From Gemmatimonadaceae bacterium (lineage in GTDB: Bacteria > Latescibacterota > UBA2968 > UBA8231): a stretch of 64,000 nt of DNA. The position numbers and the translations under genes are program-made. Positions 8,694 through 15,522 of this stretch are shown in pieces. The notes under the pieces were generated by a model. The model saw nothing but the letters and a program-made list of their open reading frames with translations, made no database searches and had not been told where the DNA came from. The stretch's first letter is position 1, and each line of letters opens with the position of its first letter. The DNA lies in assembly GCA_002726335.1 (NCBI GenBank), contig PBSR01000019.1:4407-68406 (forward strand), written 5' to 3'.

Positions 8694-10271
8694 TCACGGG
8701 CCGGGCAACGCACCGTCAACTCCACCCAGCTTGGCCTCCCGCTGCGGCGGCACCCGGCCGGCGACCTGCAACCCCAGCTGTCCCGTGTCGTCCTGCGCCG
8801 GCCAACCGCAGAACTTGGCGCGTCCGCCCACGAACACCAGCGCCGGGTCTTCGGCCCGCGCATCGAGACGGATCACGTCCCCGGCTTCCAGCGTACACGC
8901 CTGTGCCGCCGGCATCTGCGTTCGCCCCACCTCGACGACGGCGGGCACCCGCATGCCTCCCAGGCGCAGACGATTCTCCGGCCGGGGGTCCTCGGTCCGG
9001 CGCATGCGGCTCGAGTAGCTGATCCTGTCGCTGTCCAGATGGGACAGGACCGACTCGAGGGTGAAGAAGGGGTAGCAGAGCAGCATCAGACCGCTGGCAT
9101 TCAGCGAGTTCACCTCGATGCCGATGAGCAGGACGATCTCAGCCTTGGTCGTGATCTGCAGAAACTCCGGGTTCGTCTCCAGCATGATGTCGTGGATGAC
9201 GGTGGGCCCCAGCACGGCGGACCAGGTGTCCTCCAGGTGCTCCAGCGCCCCGCGGGCGAAGCGCGCCAGCACGCCCATCTCGATCTGCGAGACCTGGCGC
9301 GGCACGCCCTGCGGCTCCGGCGAGCCCTTGCCGCCGTGGCAGCGGTCGACGAGGGCGAACACCAGCGGCATGGCCACGTCCATCACGACCTCGCCCACGC
9401 CCATGGACGACGCCTGGAACTGGTAGGCCACGTTGGGGTTCGACAGGGAGGCGACGAACTCGGCGTACGTCGTCTGGTCCATGAAGGCCACGTCGGCGGT
9501 GACGGGAGCCCGCATGTGATGCGAATACACGCCGGCGAGGCGCTGGGCGTACTCCTCGTGCAGGCTCTCCATAGCCCGCATCTGCATCTTGTTGAAGCGC
9601 GCCGGGTGCTTGAAGTCGTAGCTGCAGACGATCTCCTTCAGGCGCCCGCCAGCAGCCGCCTCACGGTGCAGCTCCTCGAGGGCGTCGACATCGCCCAATC
9701 CGGGTGAGTTGTCCCGGAAGCCGGCCGCCATGTCGTCGGGCAGCGCGGCCAGCAGCCGCTCGTCGAGAGCGGCGCCGGCGGCGGCGAGCCGCTGGCCCAG
9801 CGCCTCGTCGCTGACGTCGTCCTCGTCAGCAAGACTGATGCGCCGCAGGGCGACGGGATCGTCCTGACCCAGGCGGTCTGCCATCATCGGCTGCCTGGCG
9901 TCGCACAGAGCGTCGATCTTCGCCGCCCCGTCCGCCGCCGAGAACGGCATGGCGAGCCAGTCGCCGGCGCCGGCGCGCAGTGCCTCCAGGAAGGCTTCGT
10001 CCGTGTCCTGCAGCGAAACGGCGAGGACGGGAAGGTTGGCGATGTGCTCCTGACGCCGCAGCCAGCGCGTCAGACCGGCGCCCATCGAGCCCCCCGGTGC
10101 GCCAAAATCGGTGACCACCACGTCGGGCGGTGAGCTCGTGCGCCCCAGCCGGTCCTCGGCGGCGGCTTCGGTAGCTGCCACGTCTACCTGCCAGCCGCGA
10201 CGCTTCAGACGATTCTCGAAGGCCTTGCGGCCCTGGTGCGCCACCAGCAGAATGCGTGGTCGATCGGCCAT
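8694..10271 (-). CDS. fliM: FliM-like motor switch protein with fused N-terminal receiver-like domain
   Basis: 525 residues from the ATG at 10271, which overlaps the upstream fliM stop as TGATG and has GGAGGACGG just before it. Residues about 5-125 form a response-regulator receiver-like domain: strand RILLVAHQ, DVVVTDFGAPGG with phospho-acceptor candidate D55, VLAVSLQ, and AGAGDWLAMPF. The acidic pair is replaced (AH at 11-12) and the conserved Lys is Met (108), so normal phosphorylation chemistry is doubtful. A linker of about 85 residues leads to FliM from about 217: SYDFKHPARFNKMQ, FMDQTTYAEFVASLSNP, LVFALVDRCHGGKG, ETNPEFLQI, LCYPFFTLE, and a C-terminal SpoA domain (VVEVGRTQMPAAQACTLEAG). 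It is the last gene of the switch operon. Its role as a motor or non-motor switch part is inference. Confidence 0.88.
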   Translation of the reverse strand: MADRPRILLVAHQGRKAFENRLKRRGWQVDVAATEAAAEDRLGRTSSPPDVVVTDFGAPGGSMGAGLTRWLRRQEHIANLPVLAVSLQDTDEAFLEALRAGAGDWLAMPFSAADGAAKIDALCDARQPMMADRLGQDDPVALRRISLADEDDVSDEALGQRLAAAGAALDERLLAALPDDMAAGFRDNSPGLGDVDALEELHREAAAGGRLKEIVCSYDFKHPARFNKMQMRAMESLHEEYAQRLAGVYSHHMRAPVTADVAFMDQTTYAEFVASLSNPNVAYQFQASSMGVGEVVMDVAMPLVFALVDRCHGGKGSPEPQGVPRQVSQIEMGVLARFARGALEHLEDTWSAVLGPTVIHDIMLETNPEFLQITTKAEIVLLIGIEVNSLNASGLMLLCYPFFTLESVLSHLDSDRISYSSRMRRTEDPRPENRLRLGGMRVPAVVEVGRTQMPAAQACTLEAGDVIRLDARAEDPALVFVGGRAKFCGWPAQDDTGQLGLQVAGRVPPQREAKLGGVDGALPGP

Positions 10272-11224
10272 CAACCGTCCTCCCCGTAGTGGATCGCCTG
10301 GGCTGGCGGTACGCGACCGGCGATCTGCACGCCCATGTTGCCGGCCCTGGCCTCGCCATCGCCGAGGGCGCAGGGAAACCCGAGGAACCGGGGCTTGCCG
10401 CCCACGAAGATGCAGGCCGGATCGTCGGCGCCGGCATCCAGGCGGATGACGTCGCCGGCGCGCAGGCTCTGCGCTGAGCCGACGGACAGCCGCGTGCGCC
10501 CCAACTCGACCACGGCGGGCAGGTCCATCGCCCCGAGGGCCAGCCGGTTGCGGGCGCGCGTCTCGGTACGATCCCGCCGCCCGCGAGGCAGGGGCGCCGT
10601 CTGCGCCAGCCGCGGCAGGACCGGCTCCAGCGTGAAGAAGGGGTAACAGAGGCGGATCAGCCCGGACATGTTCGTCGTCTTCACCTGCAGCGCCACGAGC
10701 ACGACGATCTCGTTGTCGGCCGTGACCTGCATGAACTCCGGGTTCGTGTCCAGCTCGATGTCGTGCATGTTGACGTCGGGGATCACCGGCTCCCACAACG
10801 CCTCCAGGTCGGCGATGGCCCGGATCACCACCTTGGCGAAGGTGAACATCTCCATCTGCGTCATCTGCCGGCCGTCGATGCCGGCCGAAGACCCCTTGCC
10901 GCCGAAGATGCGGTCGACGAGGCCGTAGACGAGGGGCAGCTCGAAGTCCATCACGGCGCCGCCGTGCATCGGGCCCAGGGTGAACTGGTACGACGCCGAC
11001 GGGTTCGACAGGGAGGCGATGAACTCCCGGTACGTCGTCTGGTCGATGAAAGCCATCTCCACGTCGACGACGGCGCGCATCACACCCGACAGCGTCGAGC
11101 CGAGGATCTTGGTGCCGTTCTCGTGCAGCGCCTCGATGACGCGCATCTGGTCCCGGCTGACCCGCGCCGGGTGCTTGAAATCATACGACCTGACGATGGG
11201 GGCGCTGTCAGACCCGGCTGTCAT
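10271..11224 (-). CDS. fliM: Flagellar motor switch protein FliM (no CheY-docking peptide)
   Basis: 317 residues from the ATG at 11224, joined to the fliG stop as ATGA. FliM forms the middle of the flagellar C-ring, between FliG and FliN. Family marks are SYDFKHPARVSRDQMRVIEALHE, FIDQTTYREFIASLSNPSA, MHGGAVMDFELPLVYGLVDRIFGGKG-type middle domain in pieces, DTNPEFMQVT, RLCYPFFTLEPVL, and a C-terminal SpoA (FliN-like) domain with VVELGRTRLSVG. Canonical FliM starts with a short EIDALL-type peptide that binds phospho-CheY; here the protein begins only nine or ten residues before the body (MTAGSDSAPIVR) and lacks it. The longer open frame upstream is only the shadow of fliG. It is paralogous to the downstream receiver-FliM. 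Confidence 0.92.
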   Translation of the reverse strand: MTAGSDSAPIVRSYDFKHPARVSRDQMRVIEALHENGTKILGSTLSGVMRAVVDVEMAFIDQTTYREFIASLSNPSASYQFTLGPMHGGAVMDFELPLVYGLVDRIFGGKGSSAGIDGRQMTQMEMFTFAKVVIRAIADLEALWEPVIPDVNMHDIELDTNPEFMQVTADNEIVVLVALQVKTTNMSGLIRLCYPFFTLEPVLPRLAQTAPLPRGRRDRTETRARNRLALGAMDLPAVVELGRTRLSVGSAQSLRAGDVIRLDAGADDPACIFVGGKPRFLGFPCALGDGEARAGNMGVQIAGRVPPAQAIHYGEDG

Positions 11225-12567
11225 CGGTCCTGTCCCCGCACGACGGTCAGCGTGCCCTGCTCTTCCAACTCGAGCACCCTGGCCACGATCCGCAGCTGGG
11301 CCTCCTCCGCCGAGCTCGTGCGTATGGGGCCAAGCCGCTCCATCTCGGCGGCCAGCGACTTCCACCGGGGCTCGGGGACGAGCCGCTGGATGCGGGACAT
11401 CAGCGACTCGGGCACCGCCTTGCAGGCGCTGGCCAGGTCCGTCTCGTCGACGGCGGCCAGCAGGGCCGCCAGGTCGGCGTCGGCCAGCCCCTCGAGATCG
11501 TCGAAGACGAACATCCGGCTGCGCACCCATTCGGCCACCTCCGGATCCTGGGCGTCGAACTGGTCGAGGATGTTCTTCTCCGCCGAGGTGCCGCACAAAT
11601 TCAGGATGTCGGCCAGCACCTTCGGCCCGCCCACCTCCTGGTCGCCGCTTCGGAAGATGAAGTCCCGCAGCTGCGCCTCCAGGGCCTTGTCGAGCTCCTT
11701 CAGGGCGGCGGGGGTCACCTTGTCCAGCGTCGCCAGGCGGTAGGACACGTCCGCCATCAGCCGGTCGGAAAACCGCTGCAGGATGCCCGCCGCCTGCGCC
11801 GGCTCCAGCTGCGACAGGATGAGGGCGATGGTCTGCGGATGCTCGCGCGACAGGTGGGGCGCCACCTGTTCCGGGGAGGCTTTGCGCATGGCCAGGAAGC
11901 CGCCGCTCTGCCCGACGACACGGTCGAGGATCTCCCTCGCCTTGCGTGGCCCCACGGCCCGCTCCAGGGCGCCGCGGGCGACGTCGGCGCCGCCGCGATC
12001 CACCCAGCGTCCCGTGGACAGGTCCCGCTCGAAAGCCTCCAGCACCTGTTGTCGCATCTCGGCCGTTGCGGACTGCAGCTGGGCCACCGCCTGGGCCGAC
12101 TCCTCGATCTCGTAGTCCGACATGAACTTCATGACCTCGCCGGCCACCTCCTGGCCGAGGGCGACGAACAGGGTGCCCAGTCGCTGCGCCGGCGTCAGCG
12201 TCGACTCCGGGCCAGCGGGATGGACCAGGATGGAGCGCGCCGCGCGGGCCGCCACTTCGGGCCGGGCCCAGACGCGGGCGTGCACGCTGTCGGCCTCGAT
12301 CCACGCCGGCGGTGACGGTCGAGGCCGTGCCTCCTCCGGCTCCGGCGCCTCTGCCTCGGGCCGGGCCGGCGACGCGGGTCCGGGCCTGTCCTTCGCAGGG
12401 GCCAGCTCCGGTCGCGGTGGCGGCAGGGGCAACGGCTCACGAGCCGACACCTCGGCGGTGGATGGCGGTGCCCAGGGGGCCACCTCGACGTCGCCGCGCC
12501 GCAGACCCTCGCGGTTACCGAACACCCGCGGGTCCTTCGCGTCGCCGGTTTTCGTGCTCGGGCTCAT
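11221..12567 (-). CDS. fliG: Flagellar motor switch protein FliG with long proline-rich N-terminal extension
   Basis: 448 residues, against about 330-345 for typical FliG. The first 105 or so residues are a Pro/Ala/Glu-rich, low-complexity extension. FliG homology starts near LTPAQRLGTLFVALG and includes the EHPQTIALILSQL motif (about 240), the VLADILNLCGTSAEKNILD stretch, and the C-terminal MFVFDDLEGLADADL segment (about 351) ending in LELEEQGTLTVVRG. FliG couples rotor to stator and contacts FliM. In canonical FliG the helix after MFxFEDL reads like DDRSIQRLLxEVD; here the matching stretch is ADADLAALLAAVD, so the conserved arginines are missing. It overlaps fliN upstream by 4 bases (GTGA/ATGA type) and fliM downstream by 4. 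Confidence 0.9.
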   Translation of the reverse strand: MSPSTKTGDAKDPRVFGNREGLRRGDVEVAPWAPPSTAEVSAREPLPLPPPRPELAPAKDRPGPASPARPEAEAPEPEEARPRPSPPAWIEADSVHARVWARPEVAARAARSILVHPAGPESTLTPAQRLGTLFVALGQEVAGEVMKFMSDYEIEESAQAVAQLQSATAEMRQQVLEAFERDLSTGRWVDRGGADVARGALERAVGPRKAREILDRVVGQSGGFLAMRKASPEQVAPHLSREHPQTIALILSQLEPAQAAGILQRFSDRLMADVSYRLATLDKVTPAALKELDKALEAQLRDFIFRSGDQEVGGPKVLADILNLCGTSAEKNILDQFDAQDPEVAEWVRSRMFVFDDLEGLADADLAALLAAVDETDLASACKAVPESLMSRIQRLVPEPRWKSLAAEMERLGPIRTSSAEEAQLRIVARVLELEEQGTLTVVRGQDR

Positions 12568-12869
12568 GTGGCTGCCTCCGTGCTCTGCGTCTGTCGCGCT
12601 TCCACCGGGGGCTTCAGGCGTGTGAGGCGCAGAAAGAGCTGATCCTGGGTGACGACGATCTCGCCCTCGCCGAAGGGATGTCCGTTCAGCGTCAGCTTCA
12701 TGGCCTCGCCGGCGAGTCGCTGCACGCGGATCGCGTCCCCCACCTGCAGATCCCGCGCCTGGCGCAGGGGCATCGTCTCCCGGCCCAGCTCGACGACGGC
12801 CTCCAGCTCGATGTCGCCGAGATCGGCCACCGTGGGCTTGCCGCGAACGACGCTGTGCCGCGTCGTCAT
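12564..12869 (-). CDS. fliN: FliN-like SpoA-domain protein (second copy)
   Basis: 101 residues. The C-terminal SpoA fold is visible: LEAVVELGRETMPLRQARDL, VGDAIRVQRLAGEAMKLTLN, GHPFGEGEIVVTQDQLFLRL. FliN is the lower-ring component of the flagellar C-ring and also occurs in type III secretion sorting platforms (YscQ/SctQ). This copy is more divergent than its upstream neighbour: the usual FGIRLTDI ending is LFLRLTRL. It overlaps the upstream fliN by 4 bases (start 12869, upstream stop 12866) and fliG by 4 bases, so it is translationally coupled on both sides. Confidence 0.85.
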   Translation of the reverse strand: MTTRHSVVRGKPTVADLGDIELEAVVELGRETMPLRQARDLQVGDAIRVQRLAGEAMKLTLNGHPFGEGEIVVTQDQLFLRLTRLKPPVEARQTQSTEAAT

Positions 12870-13138
12870 GACGGCTCTCCCTCGCCGAGGATCTCGGTGA
12901 GGCGCACGCCGAAGTGCTCGGCCACCGTGATGACCTCGCCGCGGGCGAAAAGCCGTCCGTTCAGGCGCACGTCGACGGGATCGCCGATGCGCTTGTTCAG
13001 CGCCATCAGTGATTGTTCCGACAGGTCCAGGGCGCCGTCGAGGGTCAGGGCCGTGCGGCCCAGCTCCACCGACAGGGTGACGTCCACTTCGTCCACGGTG
13101 GCCGCCGCCGGGGCCGCCTTTGTCTGTGCCATCGTCAT
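12866..13138 (-). CDS. fliN: Flagellar motor switch protein FliN
   Basis: 90 residues from the ATG at 13138, with AGAGAGG just upstream; a second ATG six bases on is possible. The sequence is classical FliN: VTLSVELGRTALTLDGALDL, IGDPVDVRLNGRLFARGEVI, VAEHFGVRLTEIL. The short N-terminal tail is Ala/Lys-rich and lacks a CheC-like or FliY domain. It is the first structural gene after the anti-sigma gene, 30 bases downstream of it, and the first of five overlapping switch genes. FliN-FliM assemblies need both proteins, and both are supplied here twice. Confidence 0.92.
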   Translation of the reverse strand: MTMAQTKAAPAAATVDEVDVTLSVELGRTALTLDGALDLSEQSLMALNKRIGDPVDVRLNGRLFARGEVITVAEHFGVRLTEILGEGEPS

Positions 13139-13168
13139 CGCCTCTCTATGGGCTTGTCGTCAAACAGA

Positions 13169-13642
13169 TCAGGAGCTCTGGCGCAACTGCTCGATGCTGG
13201 CCGGCTGCCGCGCGTCTCGCGGGTGTACGGCTCGGAAGGGGTTCGTGCGCACGCGGATGTCCTCTGTCGCTTCGCGGCCGTAGGCATCGGTGTGCGTACC
13301 GGCCTCGGCCCACTGGGCCGGCTGCATCATCGTCCGCAGGTCGTCCACCGTGCGCCGCAGGTCGCCGATCTCGGCGGCCAGCCCCTTGACCATCAGGGTC
13401 AGGTCCTCGACGTCGGCGCGGCCCCCGTCATCCATCTGGTTCTCGATGCCCTGCCACAGCCCCTCCGGGGCGGCCTCGGCGGTGGACTGGTGCGCCGCCT
13501 CCCAGGCCTTCTGATGACTCTCGAACTCGGTCCGGCAGGTTTCACAGCCGTCGAGATGGGTCTCGATCTCGAGACGCTCATCCATCGGCAGCTCGTCGTC
13601 GAGGTAGGCCGACAGGTTTCGTTCACACTGGAAGCAGTTCAT
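13169..13642 (-). CDS. Soluble zinc-finger anti-sigma factor
   Basis: 157 residues from the ATG at 13642, seven bases after the sigma stop; an upstream in-frame ATG at 13681 lies inside the sigma gene. The N-terminus has the zinc-binding anti-sigma pattern: MNCFQCERNLSAYLDDELP then ETHLDGCETCRTEFESH (H-x3-C-x2-C). Anti-sigma factors of this class sequester their partner ECF sigma through this domain. After it comes a helical, coiled-coil-like stretch (about 85-110) and a charged tail. No transmembrane segment is visible, so this is a cytoplasmic regulator rather than the more common membrane-spanning form. Adjacent sigma gene upstream and fliN downstream suggest it controls expression of the switch operon or reports on its products. 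Confidence 0.85.
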   Translation of the reverse strand: MNCFQCERNLSAYLDDELPMDERLEIETHLDGCETCRTEFESHQKAWEAAHQSTAEAAPEGLWQGIENQMDDGGRADVEDLTLMVKGLAAEIGDLRRTVDDLRTMMQPAQWAEAGTHTDAYGREATEDIRVRTNPFRAVHPRDARQPASIEQLRQSS

Positions 13643-13649
13643 TGCGATA

Positions 13650-14102
13650 TCAGTTATCCAGGTAGTTGGCGAGGGAATCACGCACGCGTTTTCGCGCCCG
13701 GTGGATGCGCACTTTTACCGCGTCTTCCGAGCAGTCCACGATCTGTCCGATGTCCTTGTATTTCATCCCCATCTGCGTCGCCAGCACGAACAGCAGTCGC
13801 TGGCTTTCGGGCAGCTCGGCGATGGCCGCCTCGACACGCAGCATCATCTCCTTGCGCATCAACTGCTGCTCGGGATTGTCACCCTTGTTCTGCAACAGCA
13901 CGGCCTTGGGTGCCGTTTCCACCTCGTCCACATCGCGGAATACAGACCGCCGCTTGCGCGCCTCCGACATACAGCGATTGGCGGCGATACGATACAGCCA
14001 GGTACCGAAAGCGGATTCAGCCCGGAACGAGCCGACGTGGCGAAATGCCTGCACAAAGGACTCCTGCGTGAGATCCTCGGCATCCTCGCGATTGCCGGAC
14101 AT
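13650..14102 (-). CDS. ECF (sigma-70 family) RNA polymerase sigma factor, 5' end unclear
   Basis: 150 residues from the first in-frame ATG (14102). Region 2 shows EDAEDLTQESFVQAFR and FGTWLYRIAANRCMSEARKRR; region 4 shows ELPESQRLLFVLATQMGMKYKDIGQIVDCSEDAVKVRIHRARKRV. However, the same frame continues upstream of the ATG with VYEIYRDRVFALCRH, clearly region 2.1, back to about 14150 without any ATG, GTG or TTG before a stop at 14226. A different frame has an ATG at 14215 (MGLQSTDGSDLDQQADIGLIA). A one-base frameshift near 14155-14160 would join the two into a complete factor. It is followed after seven bases by its anti-sigma and probably autoregulated. Confidence 0.85.
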   Translation of the reverse strand: MSGNREDAEDLTQESFVQAFRHVGSFRAESAFGTWLYRIAANRCMSEARKRRSVFRDVDEVETAPKAVLLQNKGDNPEQQLMRKEMMLRVEAAIAELPESQRLLFVLATQMGMKYKDIGQIVDCSEDAVKVRIHRARKRVRDSLANYLDN

Positions 14103-14236
14103 GTGCCGGCACAGGGCGAATACACGATCGCGGTAGATCTCGTAGACGGTGCGGCGATGAGCCCGATGTCGGCCTGTTGGTCCAAATCGCTCCCGTCGGT
14201 GCTTTGCAAGCCCATTACGTGCGGTTCACAGCTTTG

Positions 14237-14262
14237 GACGACCTCTTGGCGAAAAGGTTACA
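14237..14262 (-). promoter_or_regulatory. Candidate ECF-type promoter for the sigma/anti-sigma/switch operon
   Basis: On the minus strand TGTAACCTTTT (-35, from 14262) is followed, 16 bases after GTAAC, by CGTC (-10, 14240-14237). The GTAAC/CGTC pair with this spacing fits the ECF-sigma promoter type (for example the SigX/SigW class). It lies about 22 bases upstream of the possible sigma ATG at 14215 and overlaps the end of the upstream gene. Autoregulation of ECF operons is common. This is a pattern match by eye with no expression support. Confidence 0.35.
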
Positions 14263-15469
14263 CCGGTGTGGGCAGATACCCATCAAAGTCCGCGCTCGAA
14301 GGGGCGTCACCCCGGTAGGTTCGCGGCTTCGGCTCGAGCCAGTCGATCACCGTGTCCTTCAGGGAATGGGCGAAGAAGTGGTTTCCCGCCGGACTGTAGT
14401 GACCCATCCAGTAGCGCTTCCTGTAGTCTTCAACTGAGAGACTGAAATCGCCGAAGTCCTGGCGGTGCACCTCGTTCATGTCGAACACCCTGTGGCCGGC
14501 GGCGCGCAGGTAGTTGGCGAAGCCCTGGTCATACCGCGGCTGACCGCGCAACACCTGCTCGGTGGCCGTGGGACAGAGCAGGCAGATCAGCAGCTCCTTG
14601 TCATGGTCGGCGACAAAGTGCTCCGCCTGCTCGACGATGAAGCGGCTGGCGGCAAAGCCGTAGGCCTCCTTCAACCCCTGCACGCTCGCAATGCGTCGAT
14701 CCCCATCGCTGTCGTCGATGCCGTCGATGCCGTCGACATCCAGGTGGTCGGCCAGCCGCTTCAGCTTGCCCGGGTCACCGTCGACGTCAAACCGCTCCAT
14801 GCCGTAGAGCATGACCATCAGATCGTCTCTCAGCGACTCTACCATGAAGTCGGCGTCGCACATTCGATAGAGGGATTCGGCGGTGGGCAACAGGCACTCC
14901 CGTTCGACGAACCGGCCGGTGTCCAGATCCATTTCGACATTGGCCCAGAAGTTGCCGTGGAACAGGTAGCCGTTGTGGTGATCCCAGACGCGATGGGTCG
15001 CCGCGTGCCGGCAGCGCATGATGGACCGGCAGTGGTCGTCTCCCCAGATGTAGAGGATGACGTACTTACCGCCCAGTTCACTCAGTTCAGTCCGTCGCAG
15101 ACGTCGGTACGCCTGGTAGGTGCCGAAACCGCCCATGCCGAAGTTGCGCACCGGCTCCCCCAGGTGGGCGGCCAGGTATTCCTGCCAGGTTTCGCCGTCA
15201 CTGACCTGATGACACTGGGTGAAGGAGTTGCCGTAGGTGTTGATGCGGCAGTCCCGACCGGCATACATCCACGATGTGCGCTGGCCATTGTCCTGCGCTG
15301 TAGAGATCGTCCAGCTGTCGTCGATGCCGTCTTTGGGCAGGTAGCGGCCCAGGGTGTAGCCCACCTCGCCATCGAACCGCGCCCACGTGGGGTCTGCCTC
15401 GTCGAGAAAACGGTCGATCGTCTCGCGGGGGACCGCCGAAGTGGTGAGAAACTCTTCGTATGTCGTCAT
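14258..15469 (-). CDS. SGNH/GDSL-hydrolase-like protein
   Basis: 403 residues. The SGNH blocks can be traced: block I with the nucleophile in TYGNSFTQCHQV (the Ser of GNS), block II Gly in NFGMGGFGTYQAYRRL, a block III-like GDDHC, and block V SPAGNHFFAHSL with the catalytic His. Block I GNS and block III GDDH differ slightly from textbook GDS and GxND. Members hydrolyse esters or remove acetyl groups from carbohydrates. No signal peptide is seen. A run of Asp/Gly/Ile (DVDGIDGIDDSDGD, about 245-258) is low-complexity and may bind calcium. Substrate unknown. The gene lies upstream of, and partly overlaps, the candidate promoter of the sigma operon, and it overlaps the 5' region of the divergent acyltransferase gene. 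Confidence 0.65.
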   Translation of the reverse strand: MTTYEEFLTTSAVPRETIDRFLDEADPTWARFDGEVGYTLGRYLPKDGIDDSWTISTAQDNGQRTSWMYAGRDCRINTYGNSFTQCHQVSDGETWQEYLAAHLGEPVRNFGMGGFGTYQAYRRLRRTELSELGGKYVILYIWGDDHCRSIMRCRHAATHRVWDHHNGYLFHGNFWANVEMDLDTGRFVERECLLPTAESLYRMCDADFMVESLRDDLMVMLYGMERFDVDGDPGKLKRLADHLDVDGIDGIDDSDGDRRIASVQGLKEAYGFAASRFIVEQAEHFVADHDKELLICLLCPTATEQVLRGQPRYDQGFANYLRAAGHRVFDMNEVHRQDFGDFSLSVEDYRKRYWMGHYSPAGNHFFAHSLKDTVIDWLEPKPRTYRGDAPSSADFDGYLPTPV

Positions 15470-15522
15470 GGGTCTTCCGCCTGGCTGGTGTGCTCTGTGA
15501 TCCGGGAGTCTATGGGATTACT

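Noticed and set aside
10272..10796. Extension of the receiver-FliM reading frame upstream to 10796
   Set aside because: The extra part lies on top of fliM in another frame. The ATG at 10271 has a ribosome binding site and a TGATG junction and starts a recognisable receiver domain.
11225..12304. Extension of the fliM reading frame upstream to 12304
   Set aside because: It is Gly/Arg/Ala-rich shadow of fliG. The ATGA overlap at 11224 and the FliM core start fix the true beginning.
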